Assembly (NCBI RefSeq): GCF_036227405.1
Contig: NZ_CP109473.1
Span: 6,696,001-6,760,000, forward strand
Direction: 5' to 3'
Length of the DNA: 64,000 nt
Source: Streptomyces sp. NBC_01460
GTDB lineage: Bacteria; Actinomycetota; Actinomycetes; Streptomycetales; Streptomycetaceae
The translations under genes were made by a program, and so were the position numbers. The notes beneath the pieces are model-generated. The model had not been told where the DNA came from and ran no database searches. It saw only the letters and a list, made by a program, of their open reading frames with translations. How positions within the stretch are numbered: the first letter of the stretch is position 1; every line of letters begins with the position of its first letter. Shown piece by piece: positions 52,528 to 60,343 of the stretch.

Positions 52528-52591
52528 GGGGAGGCTCCAGGGAGTCGGTACACCGACCTGTGGCCCGTGGGCTGCGCAGATCGAGGACATG

Positions 52592-52613
52592 AGACGTAAG
52601 ATGTCCTACGTCT
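52592..52613. promoter_or_regulatory. GntR operator candidate, nan divergent promoter
   Basis: AGACGTA-AGATGTCC-TACGTCT: 7-base perfect arms around an 8-base core that is itself partly palindromic. It lies between nanA and the divergent FCD/GntR gene, 65 bases from the former. Confidence 0.6.
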
Positions 52614-52678
52614 GGGCTCACCTTAAACAGATGCCCCGGCGAACGGTCAAGAGGTAACGGCACCCCAGGAGGACAGAC

Positions 52679-53377
52679 GTGGCCCGCCCCACCATGGCGC
52701 AGGACATCGAGCGCCGGATCAAGGAACTGATCCTCGACGAGCGGCTCGGCCCGGGCGACCCGCTGCCCACCGAGGGGGAGTTGATGGAGCGCTTCGACGC
52801 AGGCCGGGTGTCGGTGCGCGAGGCGCTCAAGTCGCTCCAGGCCCTCAACGCGGTGGAGATCAGGCGCGGCTCCGGGACCTTCGTCGGCTCGCTCTCGCTC
52901 TCACCGTTCGCCGAAGGGCTCGCCTTCCGCGCCGCCGTCCGCCACCGGCGGGGCGAACCGGGCCTCCTGGAGCTGATGAAGGTGCGGGAGGCCCTCGAGG
53001 CCGGCCTGGTGGGAGCCGTCACCGCGGGCATACCGGCGGAGGACCTGGCCGCGCTCCGCGTGCTCGTGACCACCATGGAGTCCGAGGCGCACACCGGCCG
53101 CGTGGCCCGCGCCACCGACCGCGCCTTCCATCTCGCCCTCTACGCCTCCCTCGACAACCACCTGCTCAGTGAGGTGCTGGACGCGTTCTGGGCGGCGATG
53201 GACCGGGTGCGCGAGGACCTCGACGACGGCCATCAGGACCCGCGGACCACCTGCGCCCAGCACCTGGAGATCGTCGAGGCGGTCGCGGCGGGCGACGGCG
53301 AGCGGGCGGTCCGCGCCATGCGCACCCACTTCGACGGCATCCGCCACCGGCTGGGCGCGGGTGGTCAGCCCTCGTAG
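52679..53377 (+). CDS. GntR/FCD regulator, probable NanR-like
   Basis: A 232-residue FadR-subfamily regulator. N-terminal winged helix (IERRIKELILDERLGPGDPLPTEGELMERF, VSVREALKSLQALNAVEIRRGSGTFV) and a C-terminal all-helical FCD ligand domain with the metal-site residues in FHLALYASLDNHLL and HLEIVEAVAAGD. Divergent from nanA, it likely represses the nan operon in the absence of sialic acid. GTG start with AGGAGG six bases upstream. Its 3' end overlaps the convergent monooxygenase by 13 bases. Confidence 0.87.
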   Translation: MARPTMAQDIERRIKELILDERLGPGDPLPTEGELMERFDAGRVSVREALKSLQALNAVEIRRGSGTFVGSLSLSPFAEGLAFRAAVRHRRGEPGLLELMKVREALEAGLVGAVTAGIPAEDLAALRVLVTTMESEAHTGRVARATDRAFHLALYASLDNHLLSEVLDAFWAAMDRVREDLDDGHQDPRTTCAQHLEIVEAVAAGDGERAVRAMRTHFDGIRHRLGAGGQPS

Positions 53378-54543
53378 AGGTAGCTGGCCGTACCGGCCAG
53401 GGCGGCGCGGAACCAGCTGTCGATCTCGCTCTGCCCCATCGCGCCCCAGTCGGGAGCCCGCTCCACCTGCGCCACTCCCAGCCGGCGGCCCAGCTCGACC
53501 AGTCGGGCACCCTCGGCCGTGCGTTCGGCCTCGTACCGGCGCAGTGCCTCCTCGGCTGATGCGCTGTCGCGCAGCGCGGCTTCCAGGCAGAGCGCGTCCT
53601 CGAGCGCCTTGACCGCCCCGCTCGCGGTGTGCGGCCGGGTGATTCCGGCGGCGTCACCCGCGAGCAGGAAGGGCGGGTCCGCGGCGCGCGGCGCGTGGAG
53701 GTCGGTGACCGGATGACGGACCAGCGAGACGTGCTCCCCCCGCGCCACGATGTCCGCCCACTCGTCCGGGAAGTGCTCGTCCGCGATCTCCCGTACGTAT
53801 GCGGCGGTCTCCCGCCCCTCGTCCCCGGCCGGCGCGGTGGCGTAGACGGCGTAGGCGAGCAGCCGCTCCTCGGGATCCGCGCCTGCCCCCGCCGGGATCA
53901 GATAGAAGATGCCGTGGCCGCCCGGGAAGCCCAGCGTGACCCAGGCCTCGCGCAGCAGCTCCCGCTGGCGCCGGTGGCCCGCCAGCGCGCTCATGGGGAT
54001 CGTGCCGCGCCACACCGCGTACCCGGCGGCGGTGGGCTCCAGCCCCGGGGCGAGCGACTGCCGGGTGAGCGACCGGTGCCCGTCGGCCCCCACGACGATG
54101 TCGTACGCCTCCTCGCCCTCCGCCGTGCGGATCAGCGCGCCTCCCCCGGGGGCCCGGCCGACGCCGGTGACGGGCCGGCCCCGATGATGGCGGGCTCCGC
54201 CGGTGTTCGCCCGCAACGACTGCCAGAGCAGGCCCCAGTTGCAGGGGGTGACCGGGCTCGGCTGCCGGGCGAGTTCACGTGCGGTGCGCAGGCCCCGCGG
54301 CCGGGCCAGCCAGACATGGGAGGCGACCGGGGCGGTCGGCATCGACGCGTCCAGATAACCGAGGCCGACCAGCCGGGTGTGCAGGGCGGGCGGGATGACG
54401 ATCCCGAGGCCCCGGTCCCGGAGCTCGCCGCCGCTGCGTTCGTAGACGGTGACGTCCGCCCCCGACCGTGTCCCGGCGATCGCCGTCGCGCAGCCGGCGA
54501 TGCTCCCGCCGACCACACCCATCCGTAAGCCCGTCATCGGCAT
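53365..54543 (-). CDS. FAD-dependent monooxygenase
   Basis: A 392-residue group-A flavoprotein monooxygenase. The N-terminal dinucleotide motif is GVVGGSIAGCATA, with GADGHRSLTRQ and GDAAGITRPHTASGAVKALEDA as the second and third flavin motifs. Substrate unknown; relatives hydroxylate aromatics or act in antibiotic modification. No partner genes lie beside it, only two FCD regulators. I set ATG 54543 (AGGGG eight bases upstream); a longer frame to 54645 overlaps the next gene. Confidence 0.85.
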   Translation of the reverse strand: MPMTGLRMGVVGGSIAGCATAIAGTRSGADVTVYERSGGELRDRGLGIVIPPALHTRLVGLGYLDASMPTAPVASHVWLARPRGLRTARELARQPSPVTPCNWGLLWQSLRANTGGARHHRGRPVTGVGRAPGGGALIRTAEGEEAYDIVVGADGHRSLTRQSLAPGLEPTAAGYAVWRGTIPMSALAGHRRQRELLREAWVTLGFPGGHGIFYLIPAGAGADPEERLLAYAVYATAPAGDEGRETAAYVREIADEHFPDEWADIVARGEHVSLVRHPVTDLHAPRAADPPFLLAGDAAGITRPHTASGAVKALEDALCLEAALRDSASAEEALRRYEAERTAEGARLVELGRRLGVAQVERAPDWGAMGQSEIDSWFRAALAGTASYLYEG

Positions 54544-54592
54544 CGCAGGCACCCCTGAGCTCGATCCTCGTATGGGGACCCAGGATGTCAGG

Positions 54593-55324
54593 TCAGGACC
54601 CGCGAGCCTCCGAGATCCGGCGCCTGACCGGGGCGTAGTGCTCAACCAGCGCCTTCACGAAGCCGGCGGTGTCACCGGCGCGCGCGGAGTCGACGACGGC
54701 CTGGTGGGCGGCGATCGTCGCGGTCTCGTCGGCGTGGGTGAACCCGTCGAGATGCGGGGCGACGATCGCGTACACATCCCAGAAGGCCATCGAGAGCTGC
54801 CCGATGAGGTCGTTGCCGAGCGGGGCGACGAGCAGCGCGTGGAACGCCCGGTCGGCGGCCACGAAGCCGTCACCGGCGTGGGCGTCGGTCCCGCGCATGT
54901 CGGCCACCAGCGCGTCCAGCCGGTCGAGATCGGCGGGCCGGAGCAGCGAGATGATGCGGTCGGCCATCCCGCGCTCGAAGAGTTCGCGTACGTCCACGAG
55001 GTCGGCCAGCACCTGGAAGTCGTCGCCGGGGGAGAGCAGTCCACGGAACGTCAGGCTCTCCACCAGGGCGGACAGGCTCAGCCGGCCGACGTAGGTGCCG
55101 TGGCCGTGACGGACCTCGACGATGTCCAGCGCGTCGAGGATCTTGACCGCCTCGCGCACGCTGGAGCGGCTCGCGCCGAGCGCCTCGCAGAGTGCGGGCT
55201 CCGTGGGCAGGGCGTCGCCCGGACGCAGGCGCTCCTCCAGGATGTAGCGCTTGATCCCCTCGGCGACCTCCTGCCGGAGCAGTGTCCGGCCGGGCTTGCC
55301 GCCCCCCGCGGGTGAACTCGCCAC
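54593..55324 (-). CDS. GntR/FCD regulator
   Basis: A 243-residue FadR-type regulator. Winged helix LLRQEVAEGIKRYILEERLRPGDALPTEPALCEALG, VREAVKILDALDIVEVRHGHGTYVGRLS, then an FCD domain (DRIISLLRPADLD, ADRAFHALLVAPLGNDLIG, TIAAHQAVVDSARAGD). It is transcribed toward the FAD monooxygenase, 49 bases apart, and may control it. GTG 55324 has AGGGG seven bases upstream; a TTG at 55369 is less likely. Confidence 0.85.
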   Translation of the reverse strand: MASSPAGGGKPGRTLLRQEVAEGIKRYILEERLRPGDALPTEPALCEALGASRSSVREAVKILDALDIVEVRHGHGTYVGRLSLSALVESLTFRGLLSPGDDFQVLADLVDVRELFERGMADRIISLLRPADLDRLDALVADMRGTDAHAGDGFVAADRAFHALLVAPLGNDLIGQLSMAFWDVYAIVAPHLDGFTHADETATIAAHQAVVDSARAGDTAGFVKALVEHYAPVRRRISEARGS

Positions 55325-55383
55325 CTCTCGGCCCCTCTCGCTCGTCAAGCCGGGGGGACACGCTACCAAGGCGTCAGATATCC

Positions 55384-55396
55384 GACGTCGTACGTC
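55384..55396. promoter_or_regulatory. Inverted repeat upstream of the second GntR gene
   Basis: GACGT-CGT-ACGTC lies 60 bases upstream of the regulator start. It resembles the half-sites in the nan operator (GACGTA/TACGTC) but with a shorter spacer. Confidence 0.4.
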
Positions 55397-55463
55397 ATGC
55401 CAGGTCTCCTCCCTGGCGGTGGAAGGAGCCGAGGCCCGGGAGCAGCACAGTCCCGGACGCGGA

Positions 55464-55499
55464 AGGGCCGGCCGACAGGTGCAGCTGTCGGCCGGCCCT
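55464..55499 (-). terminator. Terminator hairpin after the long chaplin gene
   Basis: Perfect 15-base stem AGGGCCGGCCGACAG / CTGTCGGCCGGCCCT, six-base loop, 28 bases after the chaplin stop on the minus strand. Confidence 0.78.
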
Positions 55500-55527
55500 C
55501 TCTGTGCGGCTCCCTCTCAGGAGCTGG

Positions 55528-56286
55528 TCAGCCGCGCGAACCGCGGGTGCGGCGCATGAGCACCGCGCCGCCCAGCAGCAGCGCCGCGCTCGCGCCGGCG
55601 GCCAGGCCGATCTCACCCGCACCGGTCTGGGCCAGCTGCGCGCCAGGGGTGTTCGGACCCGGGTTGCCGGCCGGCGGCTCCACCGGAGGCTTCGAGGTCG
55701 GCGGCGTGACGGTCGGGGGCTCCTCGGTCGGCGGGGTGACCGTGGGCGGCTCCTCGGTCGGGGGCGTCACCGGCGGCTCGACCGGCGGGTCGACCGGAGG
55801 CTCCACAGGCGGGTGCACCGGCGGGTGGACCGGCGGGTGACCGTGGTCGCGGCCGCTCTCGTTGACGCAGGTGTTGCCGAACACGGGGTTGAGCACACCG
55901 ACGACGTCGACGGAGTTGCCGCAGGCGTTCACGGGGACGTCCACCGGGATCTGTGCCAGGTTGCCGGACAGGACGCCGGGCGATCCGACCGCCTTGCCGT
56001 CGGCGCTCGCACCGGACGAACCGTGGCCGTGGCCGTCGTCCGAGCCGACGTTCGCGCAGGTGTTGCCGAAGGCCGGGTTCAGCAGGGCGATCACATTGAC
56101 GGTGTTGCCGCACAGGTTGACCGGGACGTGCACCGGGACCTGCACGGCGTTGCCCGAGCCGACACCGGGGGAATTGGCGGCGACACCGTCGGCCGAGGCG
56201 TCGGCGTGCGCGTAACCGCCGGCGGCGGTCAGGATGCCCGACGCCGCCGCCATGACGATCATGCTTTTATTCAGAACCTGTCGCAT
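55528..56286 (-). CDS. Long chaplin with sortase signal
   Basis: A 252-residue secreted surface protein. Signal peptide to about residue 30; two chaplin domains (about 31-79 and 96-142), each with the SPGVxSGNxxQxPVxVPVN pattern, a cysteine pair and GVLNPVFGN-type motif; a proline-rich stalk (151-205); a sorting signal LAQTG (218-222), a hydrophobic segment and an RRTR tail. Class E sortases use LAxTG in Streptomyces, so it should be covalently anchored to the wall, like ChpA-C, and nucleate amyloid chaplin fibrils on aerial hyphae. GAAGGG precedes ATG 56286. Confidence 0.92.
   Translation of the reverse strand: MRQVLNKSMIVMAAASGILTAAGGYAHADASADGVAANSPGVGSGNAVQVPVHVPVNLCGNTVNVIALLNPAFGNTCANVGSDDGHGHGSSGASADGKAVGSPGVLSGNLAQIPVDVPVNACGNSVDVVGVLNPVFGNTCVNESGRDHGHPPVHPPVHPPVEPPVDPPVEPPVTPPTEEPPTVTPPTEEPPTVTPPTSKPPVEPPAGNPGPNTPGAQLAQTGAGEIGLAAGASAALLLGGAVLMRRTRGSRG
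55672..55839 (-). repeat. Proline-rich repeat array inside the long chaplin gene
   Basis: Codons for residues 150-205 form short tandem repeats: HPPV units, then PPVE/PPVD units, then two copies of a ten-codon TEEPPTVTPP unit (55699-55758). The array is a likely site of length variation between strains. Confidence 0.8.
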
Positions 56287-56552
56287 TACGTGCCCTTCTC
56301 CGGGAAATTCGCGTGGGCGGTGGCCCTGATGGCAGTCATTCCATCGACGCGGACGACTCCCTAACGACACGGCGGTTACGGGGGAAACTTGGAGATCGGT
56401 GGAAATTGTGTAACCACCCGAAAGGGTCACGTACGGGTGTTCGCCCCCTGGGCGGAGTCATGGCATTCGGGTGAACGGGGGGAACCAAACGCCGGCCGCC
56501 CAGTTGATCAGGGTGCTCCGCTGCGGGGCAATCGGTACGAGAAGGGTTCATC

Positions 56553-56957
56553 GTGATCAAGAAGGTTCTGGCTACGGGCGCCGTCGCCGCCTCCGTCCTC
56601 GGTCTCTCGGCGACCAGCGCCATGGCGATCGGCAACGACACCGGCACGACGTCGATCAACGGCAACGGTGCCGAGTCGGAGTTCGGCAACAGCTCGACCG
56701 AGGGCGACCAGAGCCCGCAGCTCAGCCTCGTCCAGGGTTCGCTGAACAAGCCCTGCATCGCCCTGCCGGTCAAGGCCAACGCCGGTGCGCTCGTCGGAAT
56801 CCTCGCCGCGCTGGCCATCCAGGACGTCAATGTCCTGTCGAACCCGCAGAACCAGCAGTGCACCGACAACTCCACCCAGGCCAAGGGTGACGAGCCGCTG
56901 TCGCACATCCTGTCCGACATCCCGGTCCTCTCCGGCAACGGTGCCGGCAACAGCTGA
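56553..56957 (+). CDS. Rodlin, first of three
   Basis: A 134-residue secreted rodlin, the protein that arranges chaplin fibrils into paired rods on spores. Signal peptide (about 25 residues, ending ATSAMA), then [67 protein letters not shown] and [17 protein letters not shown]. The two cysteines are conserved. Starts with GTG after GAAGGG. Differs from the other two by the segment NAGALVGILAALAIQ. Confidence 0.93.
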   Translation: MIKKVLATGAVAASVLGLSATSAMAIGNDTGTTSINGNGAESEFGNSSTEGDQSPQLSLVQGSLNKPCIALPVKANAGALVGILAALAIQDVNVLSNPQNQQCTDNSTQAKGDEPLSHILSDIPVLSGNGAGNS

Positions 56958-57179
56958 CCGGATCCCCGGGACCGGTCCGGGCCGCCGACACTCCTCCATC
57001 GTGCGGCCCGGGCCTGCATCATTCGGGCGGTCTTCCGGAAAACTCCTCGCACAGCGTTTCGTGGCCGCCTGCCAATCGTTATGCATGACAGCTCCGGAGT
57101 CACGAGCGCATTTCAGAAAATCGCTCGTGCGGCACGAAAGCCGTGACCGCTCAGGACTCCGCTGCAGAAAGGGACGAAA

Positions 57180-57413
57180 GTGAAGTACACCAAGGTTGCC
57201 GCCGTCGCCGCCGGAACCCTCATGGCGCTCGGTGCCGCTGCCCCGGCCATGGCCGACTCCGGCGCCGAGGCCGTCGCCGCCGGCTCCCCGGGCGTCCTGT
57301 CCGGCAACGTGGTGCAGGTTCCGATCCACATCCCGGTGAACGTCTGCGGTAACACCATCAACGTCATCGGTCTGCTCAACCCGGCCTTCGGCAACGTCTG
57401 CATCAACGACTGA
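57180..57413 (+). CDS. Short chaplin (ChpH-like)
   Basis: A 77-residue secreted amyloid-forming chaplin: signal peptide MKYTKVAAVAAGTLMALGAA then ADSGAEAVAAGSPGVLSGNVVQ, VPIHIPVNVCGNTINVIGLLN and PAFGNVCIND. Both cysteines (in VCGN and VCIN) are present, as in ChpD-H but not ChpE. It self-assembles at the air-water interface to let hyphae leave the medium. Starts with GTG. The following hairpin ends the transcript. Confidence 0.93.
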   Translation: MKYTKVAAVAAGTLMALGAAAPAMADSGAEAVAAGSPGVLSGNVVQVPIHIPVNVCGNTINVIGLLNPAFGNVCIND

Positions 57414-57444
57414 TCTCCTTACGGTCGAGCCGACGGTTCGTCAT

Positions 57445-57485
57445 GAGAGGGCCCTGGAGCGCACATGCCGCTCCAGGGCCCTCTC
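57445..57485 (+). terminator. Terminator hairpin after the short chaplin gene
   Basis: Perfect 17-base stem GAGAGGGCCCTGGAGCG / CGCTCCAGGGCCCTCTC with a 7-base loop, 32 bases after the stop. Confidence 0.85.
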
Positions 57486-57604
57486 GGTGCGCCCGGGTTC
57501 GGTGAGCCCGGGGGGAAATTCAGACGTGCGCAGTTTCCCCGCCCGGCAGATGGTCGTTGTCCCGTGAAAGGCGGTGGACGCCGCCGAAGAAGGGATTTGG
57601 GAAA

Positions 57605-57907
57605 GTGAAGTACGCGAAGACCGTCGCCCTGGTCGCAGGTTCCGTCGCCGCTCTCGGGACGGCCGCTCCCGCCCTCGCCGTGACCGCCCCCACGGCCCCC
57701 CGGATCAGCCTCACCGGCGGCGTGAACGAACTGACGTCCACGGTGCCCCAGATCCCGGACCGGGTGGTGAACCCCCTGGTGGACGGGGTCGGAGACACCG
57801 TCGAAGAAGTGCGCGAGGACGGCACGGTGAGCAGGTCGGCCGACCTGGTGACCGGTGCGGCCGACTCGGCGGGAACGCTGTTGGGCGGACTTCCGCTGGG
57901 CGGCTGA
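57605..57907 (+). CDS. Small secreted protein beside chaplin/rodlin genes
   Basis: A 100-residue secreted protein. Its signal peptide (MKYAKTVALVAGSVAALGTAAPALA, read in two parts) is nearly the same as that of the short chaplin, but the mature part (TAPTAPRISLTGGVNELTSTV, PQIPDRVVNPLVDGVGDTVEEV, ADSAGTLLGGLPLGG) has no chaplin motif and no cysteine. GTG 57605 is chosen by homology of the signal peptide. It could be a cell-surface accessory; I do not recognise it. The ancestral signal may have spread by duplication. Confidence 0.72.
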   Translation: MKYAKTVALVAGSVAALGTAAPALAVTAPTAPRISLTGGVNELTSTVPQIPDRVVNPLVDGVGDTVEEVREDGTVSRSADLVTGAADSAGTLLGGLPLGG

Positions 57908-58081
57908 CCACAGGGCCCGCAATGTCGTTCCGCGCGGTTCACCGCACCGCTTCCGTGCGCTGCGCGGTGAGCCGGACGAGAAACATCGTTCGAGTGAAAG
58001 AGCGCAACCGCGCGCCACCGGACGGAGTTGTTCAGAGTGCTCCGGACAGGCGGGCAACAGAAAAACCAGAAGGGCACGTTC

Positions 58082-58492
58082 ATGATGAAGAAGATTCTGG
58101 CGTCGGCGGCCATGGCCGCATCCGTCGCCGGTGTTTCCGCCGCCGCGGCCCCCTCGGCCATGGCGATCGGCAACGACCAGGGCACCACGACGGTCAACGG
58201 CAACGGCTCCGACCAGTACTACGGCAACAGCAGCACCCACGGGGACATGAGCCCGCAGATCGGCCTCATCCAGGGCTCGTTCAACAAGCCCTGCATCGCC
58301 CTGCCGGCGAAGGCGAACATCGGCTCGCTGCTCGGGCTCGTCCCGATCTCGGTCCAGGACATCAACGTCCTGTCCTCGCCGCAGAACCAGCAGTGCACCG
58401 AGAACTCCACCCAGGCCAAGGGTGACGAGGCGCTGTCGCACATCCTCAACGACATCCCGGTGCTCTCGGGCAACGGCGCGGGCAACAACTGA
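58082..58492 (+). CDS. Rodlin, second of three
   Basis: A 136-residue rodlin with signal peptide ending AAAPSAMA. Core: IGNDQGTTTVNGNGSDQYYGN, HGDMSPQIGLIQGSFNKPCI, QDINVLSSPQNQQCTENSTQ and [17 protein letters not shown]. It is the most divergent of the three, with SDQYYGNSSTHGDM in place of [20 protein letters not shown] is eight bases before the first of two adjacent ATG codons. Confidence 0.93.
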   Translation: MMKKILASAAMAASVAGVSAAAAPSAMAIGNDQGTTTVNGNGSDQYYGNSSTHGDMSPQIGLIQGSFNKPCIALPAKANIGSLLGLVPISVQDINVLSSPQNQQCTENSTQAKGDEALSHILNDIPVLSGNGAGNN

Positions 58493-58512
58493 CACCGCGC
58501 GACTCCGTCCCT

Positions 58513-58534
58513 CCCTGGCCTCTTCGGGCCAGGG
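58513..58534 (+). terminator. Short terminator hairpin after second rodlin
   Basis: CCCTGGCC / GGCCAGGG, 8-base stem with a 6-base loop (TCTTCG), 20 bases after the stop. Confidence 0.6.
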
Positions 58535-58570
58535 CGCTAGGTTTCCCGCCTCGTCGTAGTCCGTGAACAC

Positions 58571-58637
58571 GTGTGGGGCCGTTCTGTCCGTGCCGCGTCC
58601 GAACCTCGGTCGGCGCACGGGCAGGGCGGCCCCACAC
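58571..58637. other. Long imperfect hairpin between rodlin genes
   Basis: GTGTGGGGCC (58571-58580) pairs with GGCCCCACAC (58628-58637), and the interior CTGTCCGTGCCG pairs imperfectly with CGGCGCACGGGCAG. Together this is a roughly 67-base stem-loop. It follows the 58513 terminator and precedes the small gene at 58759. Confidence 0.4.
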
Positions 58638-58758
58638 GGCTGTACGCGCACGGGCGGCGGCCACCGGTCTGCACGTCGGGTAGCCCGATAGTGCGTGAAT
58701 TGGGCTGATTGCCACACTATCGGCCGACATTGCGGGCGGGTCCGGGTAGATGCGCCTC

Positions 58759-58995
58759 ATGGACCCGTACGACAGGCACCACCAGCCCGGCCCCGCCCGG
58801 TTGCCGGAGAGCTCCACGCCCATCTACGACCGACTGCTCGCCGAATGGCGCGATGCCGCCCGGAGTGAGCCGGAGTGGCGGCCGAGGGGCGCGGAAGCGG
58901 CATCGCAGACGCCCGGCAGGGCCGTGTCCGACCGGAGGGGCGTCTTCGTCCCCGCCGCCCGTACGGCGGGCGGCGCAGAGTCCGGAGGCGCGTGA
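58759..58995 (+). CDS. Small conserved-looking protein, 78 aa
   Basis: A 78-residue hydrophilic protein: MDPYDRHHQPGPARLPESST, then PIYDRLLAEWRDAARSEPEWRP and a disordered Arg/Ala-rich tail. No signal peptide. The stretch LPESSTPIYDRLLAEWR is one I associate with a short streptomycete family of unknown role. Preceded by a promoter-like TGATTGCCACACTATCG. An in-frame ATG at 58750 would add three residues. It may be unrelated to the rodlins. Confidence 0.5.
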   Translation: MDPYDRHHQPGPARLPESSTPIYDRLLAEWRDAARSEPEWRPRGAEAASQTPGRAVSDRRGVFVPAARTAGGAESGGA

Positions 58996-59107
58996 CCGCG
59001 CGTCGACCCTGATCCGGATCCAACCCGTTCGAGTGGTGTAGCGGAACCGAAAGCTCCGCTTGGGGTTATCAGTACGTTCCACAACGGGACGCTCCGAAAG
59101 GTGAAGC

Positions 59108-59518
59108 GTGATGAAGAAGATGATGGCCGGCGCCGCCGTAGCCGTGTCCCTGATCGGCCTGTCCGCCGCCGCGGCCCCCTCGGCCATGGCGATCGGCGAC
59201 GACCACGGTACGACGACGATCAACGGCAACGGCGCCGAGTCGGAGTTCGGCAACAGCGAGACCGAGGGCGACCAGAGCCCCCAGCTCAGCCTCGTCCAGG
59301 GCTCGCTGAACAAGCCCTGCATCGCCCTGCCGGTCAAGGCCAACGTGGGTTCGCTGATCGGTCTCATTCCGATCGCCGTCCAGGACATCAACGTCCTGTC
59401 GAACCCGCAGAACCAGCAGTGCGCGGACAACTCCACGCAGGCCAAGGGCGACGAGCCGCTGTCGCACATCCTGAACGACATCCCGGTGCTCTCGGGCAAC
59501 GGCGTCGGCAACAACTGA
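59108..59518 (+). CDS. Rodlin, third of three
   Basis: A 136-residue rodlin. Signal peptide [20 protein letters not shown] ending APSAMA, then [61 protein letters not shown] and [17 protein letters not shown]. It is closer to the first rodlin in the AESEFGN...QLSLVQ region and to the second at its C-terminus, suggesting recent duplication and exchange. GTG 59108 (AAAGG six bases upstream) or ATG 59111 may be the start. Confidence 0.93.
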   Translation: MMKKMMAGAAVAVSLIGLSAAAAPSAMAIGDDHGTTTINGNGAESEFGNSETEGDQSPQLSLVQGSLNKPCIALPVKANVGSLIGLIPIAVQDINVLSNPQNQQCADNSTQAKGDEPLSHILNDIPVLSGNGVGNN

Positions 59519-59524
59519 CACCAC

Positions 59525-59569
59525 GCGTGCGGGCGGCCCCGGGTGTACGCCGGCGGGCCGCCCGCACGC
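59525..59569 (+). terminator. Terminator hairpin after third rodlin
   Basis: Perfect 15-base stem GCGTGCGGGCGGCCC / GGGCCGCCCGCACGC with a 15-base loop, directly after the stop. Confidence 0.8.
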
Positions 59570-59591
59570 CGTTGCGGCCCAGGTCGCACAG

Positions 59592-59631
59592 GGCGATGCC
59601 CACCACTCCACGGGGGGTGGTGGGCATCGCC
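59592..59631 (-). terminator. Terminator hairpin after the DUF5949 gene
   Basis: Perfect 15-base stem GGCGATGCCCACCAC / GTGGTGGGCATCGCC with a 10-base loop, between convergent genes and 28 bases past the DUF5949 stop on the minus strand. Confidence 0.75.
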
Positions 59632-59658
59632 GTCGTGTGTGCGGGGGGCACCGGGCGG

Positions 59659-60159
59659 TCAGCCGAGGCTGCGCACCGGCAGCAGGCAGTGGGCGGAGGT
59701 CCTGATGACGTCGGGGTCGCCCACGAAGGCCAGCAGGGCCTCCTCGCCCACCGGCTGCCCGGGGACGGCCGCGGGCCACGGACGCGTGGCGAACATCCCG
59801 TGGACCCTGCCCTCGGACCGCGCCGCTGCCAGCCACTCGGGGGGCACGGTGTACTGCGCCTTGAAGTGAGGCAGCGTCAGCACGGCCTGACCGGCCTGGA
59901 CGAGGAGCTTCACCGGAAGGTTCGGCAGGTCCGTGGCGTCCAGGGTCTCGCCTCCCACGCGCAGGCCGCTGCGCTCCAGGGCCGTGTACATGGCGCTCTC
60001 CCCGGCCTCGGGCCCGTCCGGACCGTCGCCGAGCGAGTAGGCGAGAAGGAAGGCCGTCTCTCGCTCCCCGGGGGCGCTCGCCCCGCTCCAGCCGATCAGT
60101 ACCTGGGTGCCCAACTGGGCCTGGGAATAAGGGAGGGTGGCGGTTTTCGGTGAAGTCAT
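59659..60159 (-). CDS. DUF5949-family protein
   Basis: A 166-residue cytoplasmic protein that I recognise as DUF5949, an actinobacterial family: TQVLIGWSGASAPGERETAFLLAYSLGDGPDGPE, GLRVGGETLDATDLPN, PVKLLVQAGQAVLTLPHFKAQYTVPPEWL. Function unknown. The start is ATG 60159; a frame to 60231 adds an unrelated-looking 24 residues. Confidence 0.8.
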   Translation of the reverse strand: MTSPKTATLPYSQAQLGTQVLIGWSGASAPGERETAFLLAYSLGDGPDGPEAGESAMYTALERSGLRVGGETLDATDLPNLPVKLLVQAGQAVLTLPHFKAQYTVPPEWLAAARSEGRVHGMFATRPWPAAVPGQPVGEEALLAFVGDPDVIRTSAHCLLPVRSLG

Positions 60160-60276
60160 GTCCGGCACCCTAACCGCCCGAGACCCGTCCTTGTGCACCC
60201 GTATCACCTGTTCGGGGAATATCCTTGCCAACCCGCCCCAATCCTCCGGATCGGCTGTCCGCTCCCGGAAAACCCG

Positions 60277-60307
60277 TTGACCGCGCCGGGCGACCCCCGG
60301 CTATGGT
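60277..60307 (+). promoter_or_regulatory. Promoter candidate for small ORF / rsgA
   Basis: TTGACC (60277) and TATGGT (60302) are 19 bases apart, a good match to a vegetative promoter though slightly long. AGGAGG follows at 60327. Confidence 0.55.
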
Positions 60308-60343
60308 GTGCGGAGTTCGAGGAACCAGGAGGTGAGGACATTG

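Noticed and set aside
55672..55839. Possible CRISPR-like repeat array
   Set aside because: The repeats are in-frame codons for a proline-rich stalk, with no spacers of constant length.
57908..58081. Upstream extension of the second rodlin (MFRVLRTGG...)
   Set aside because: It has no ribosome site and the signal peptide clearly begins at 58082, where GAAGGG is well placed.
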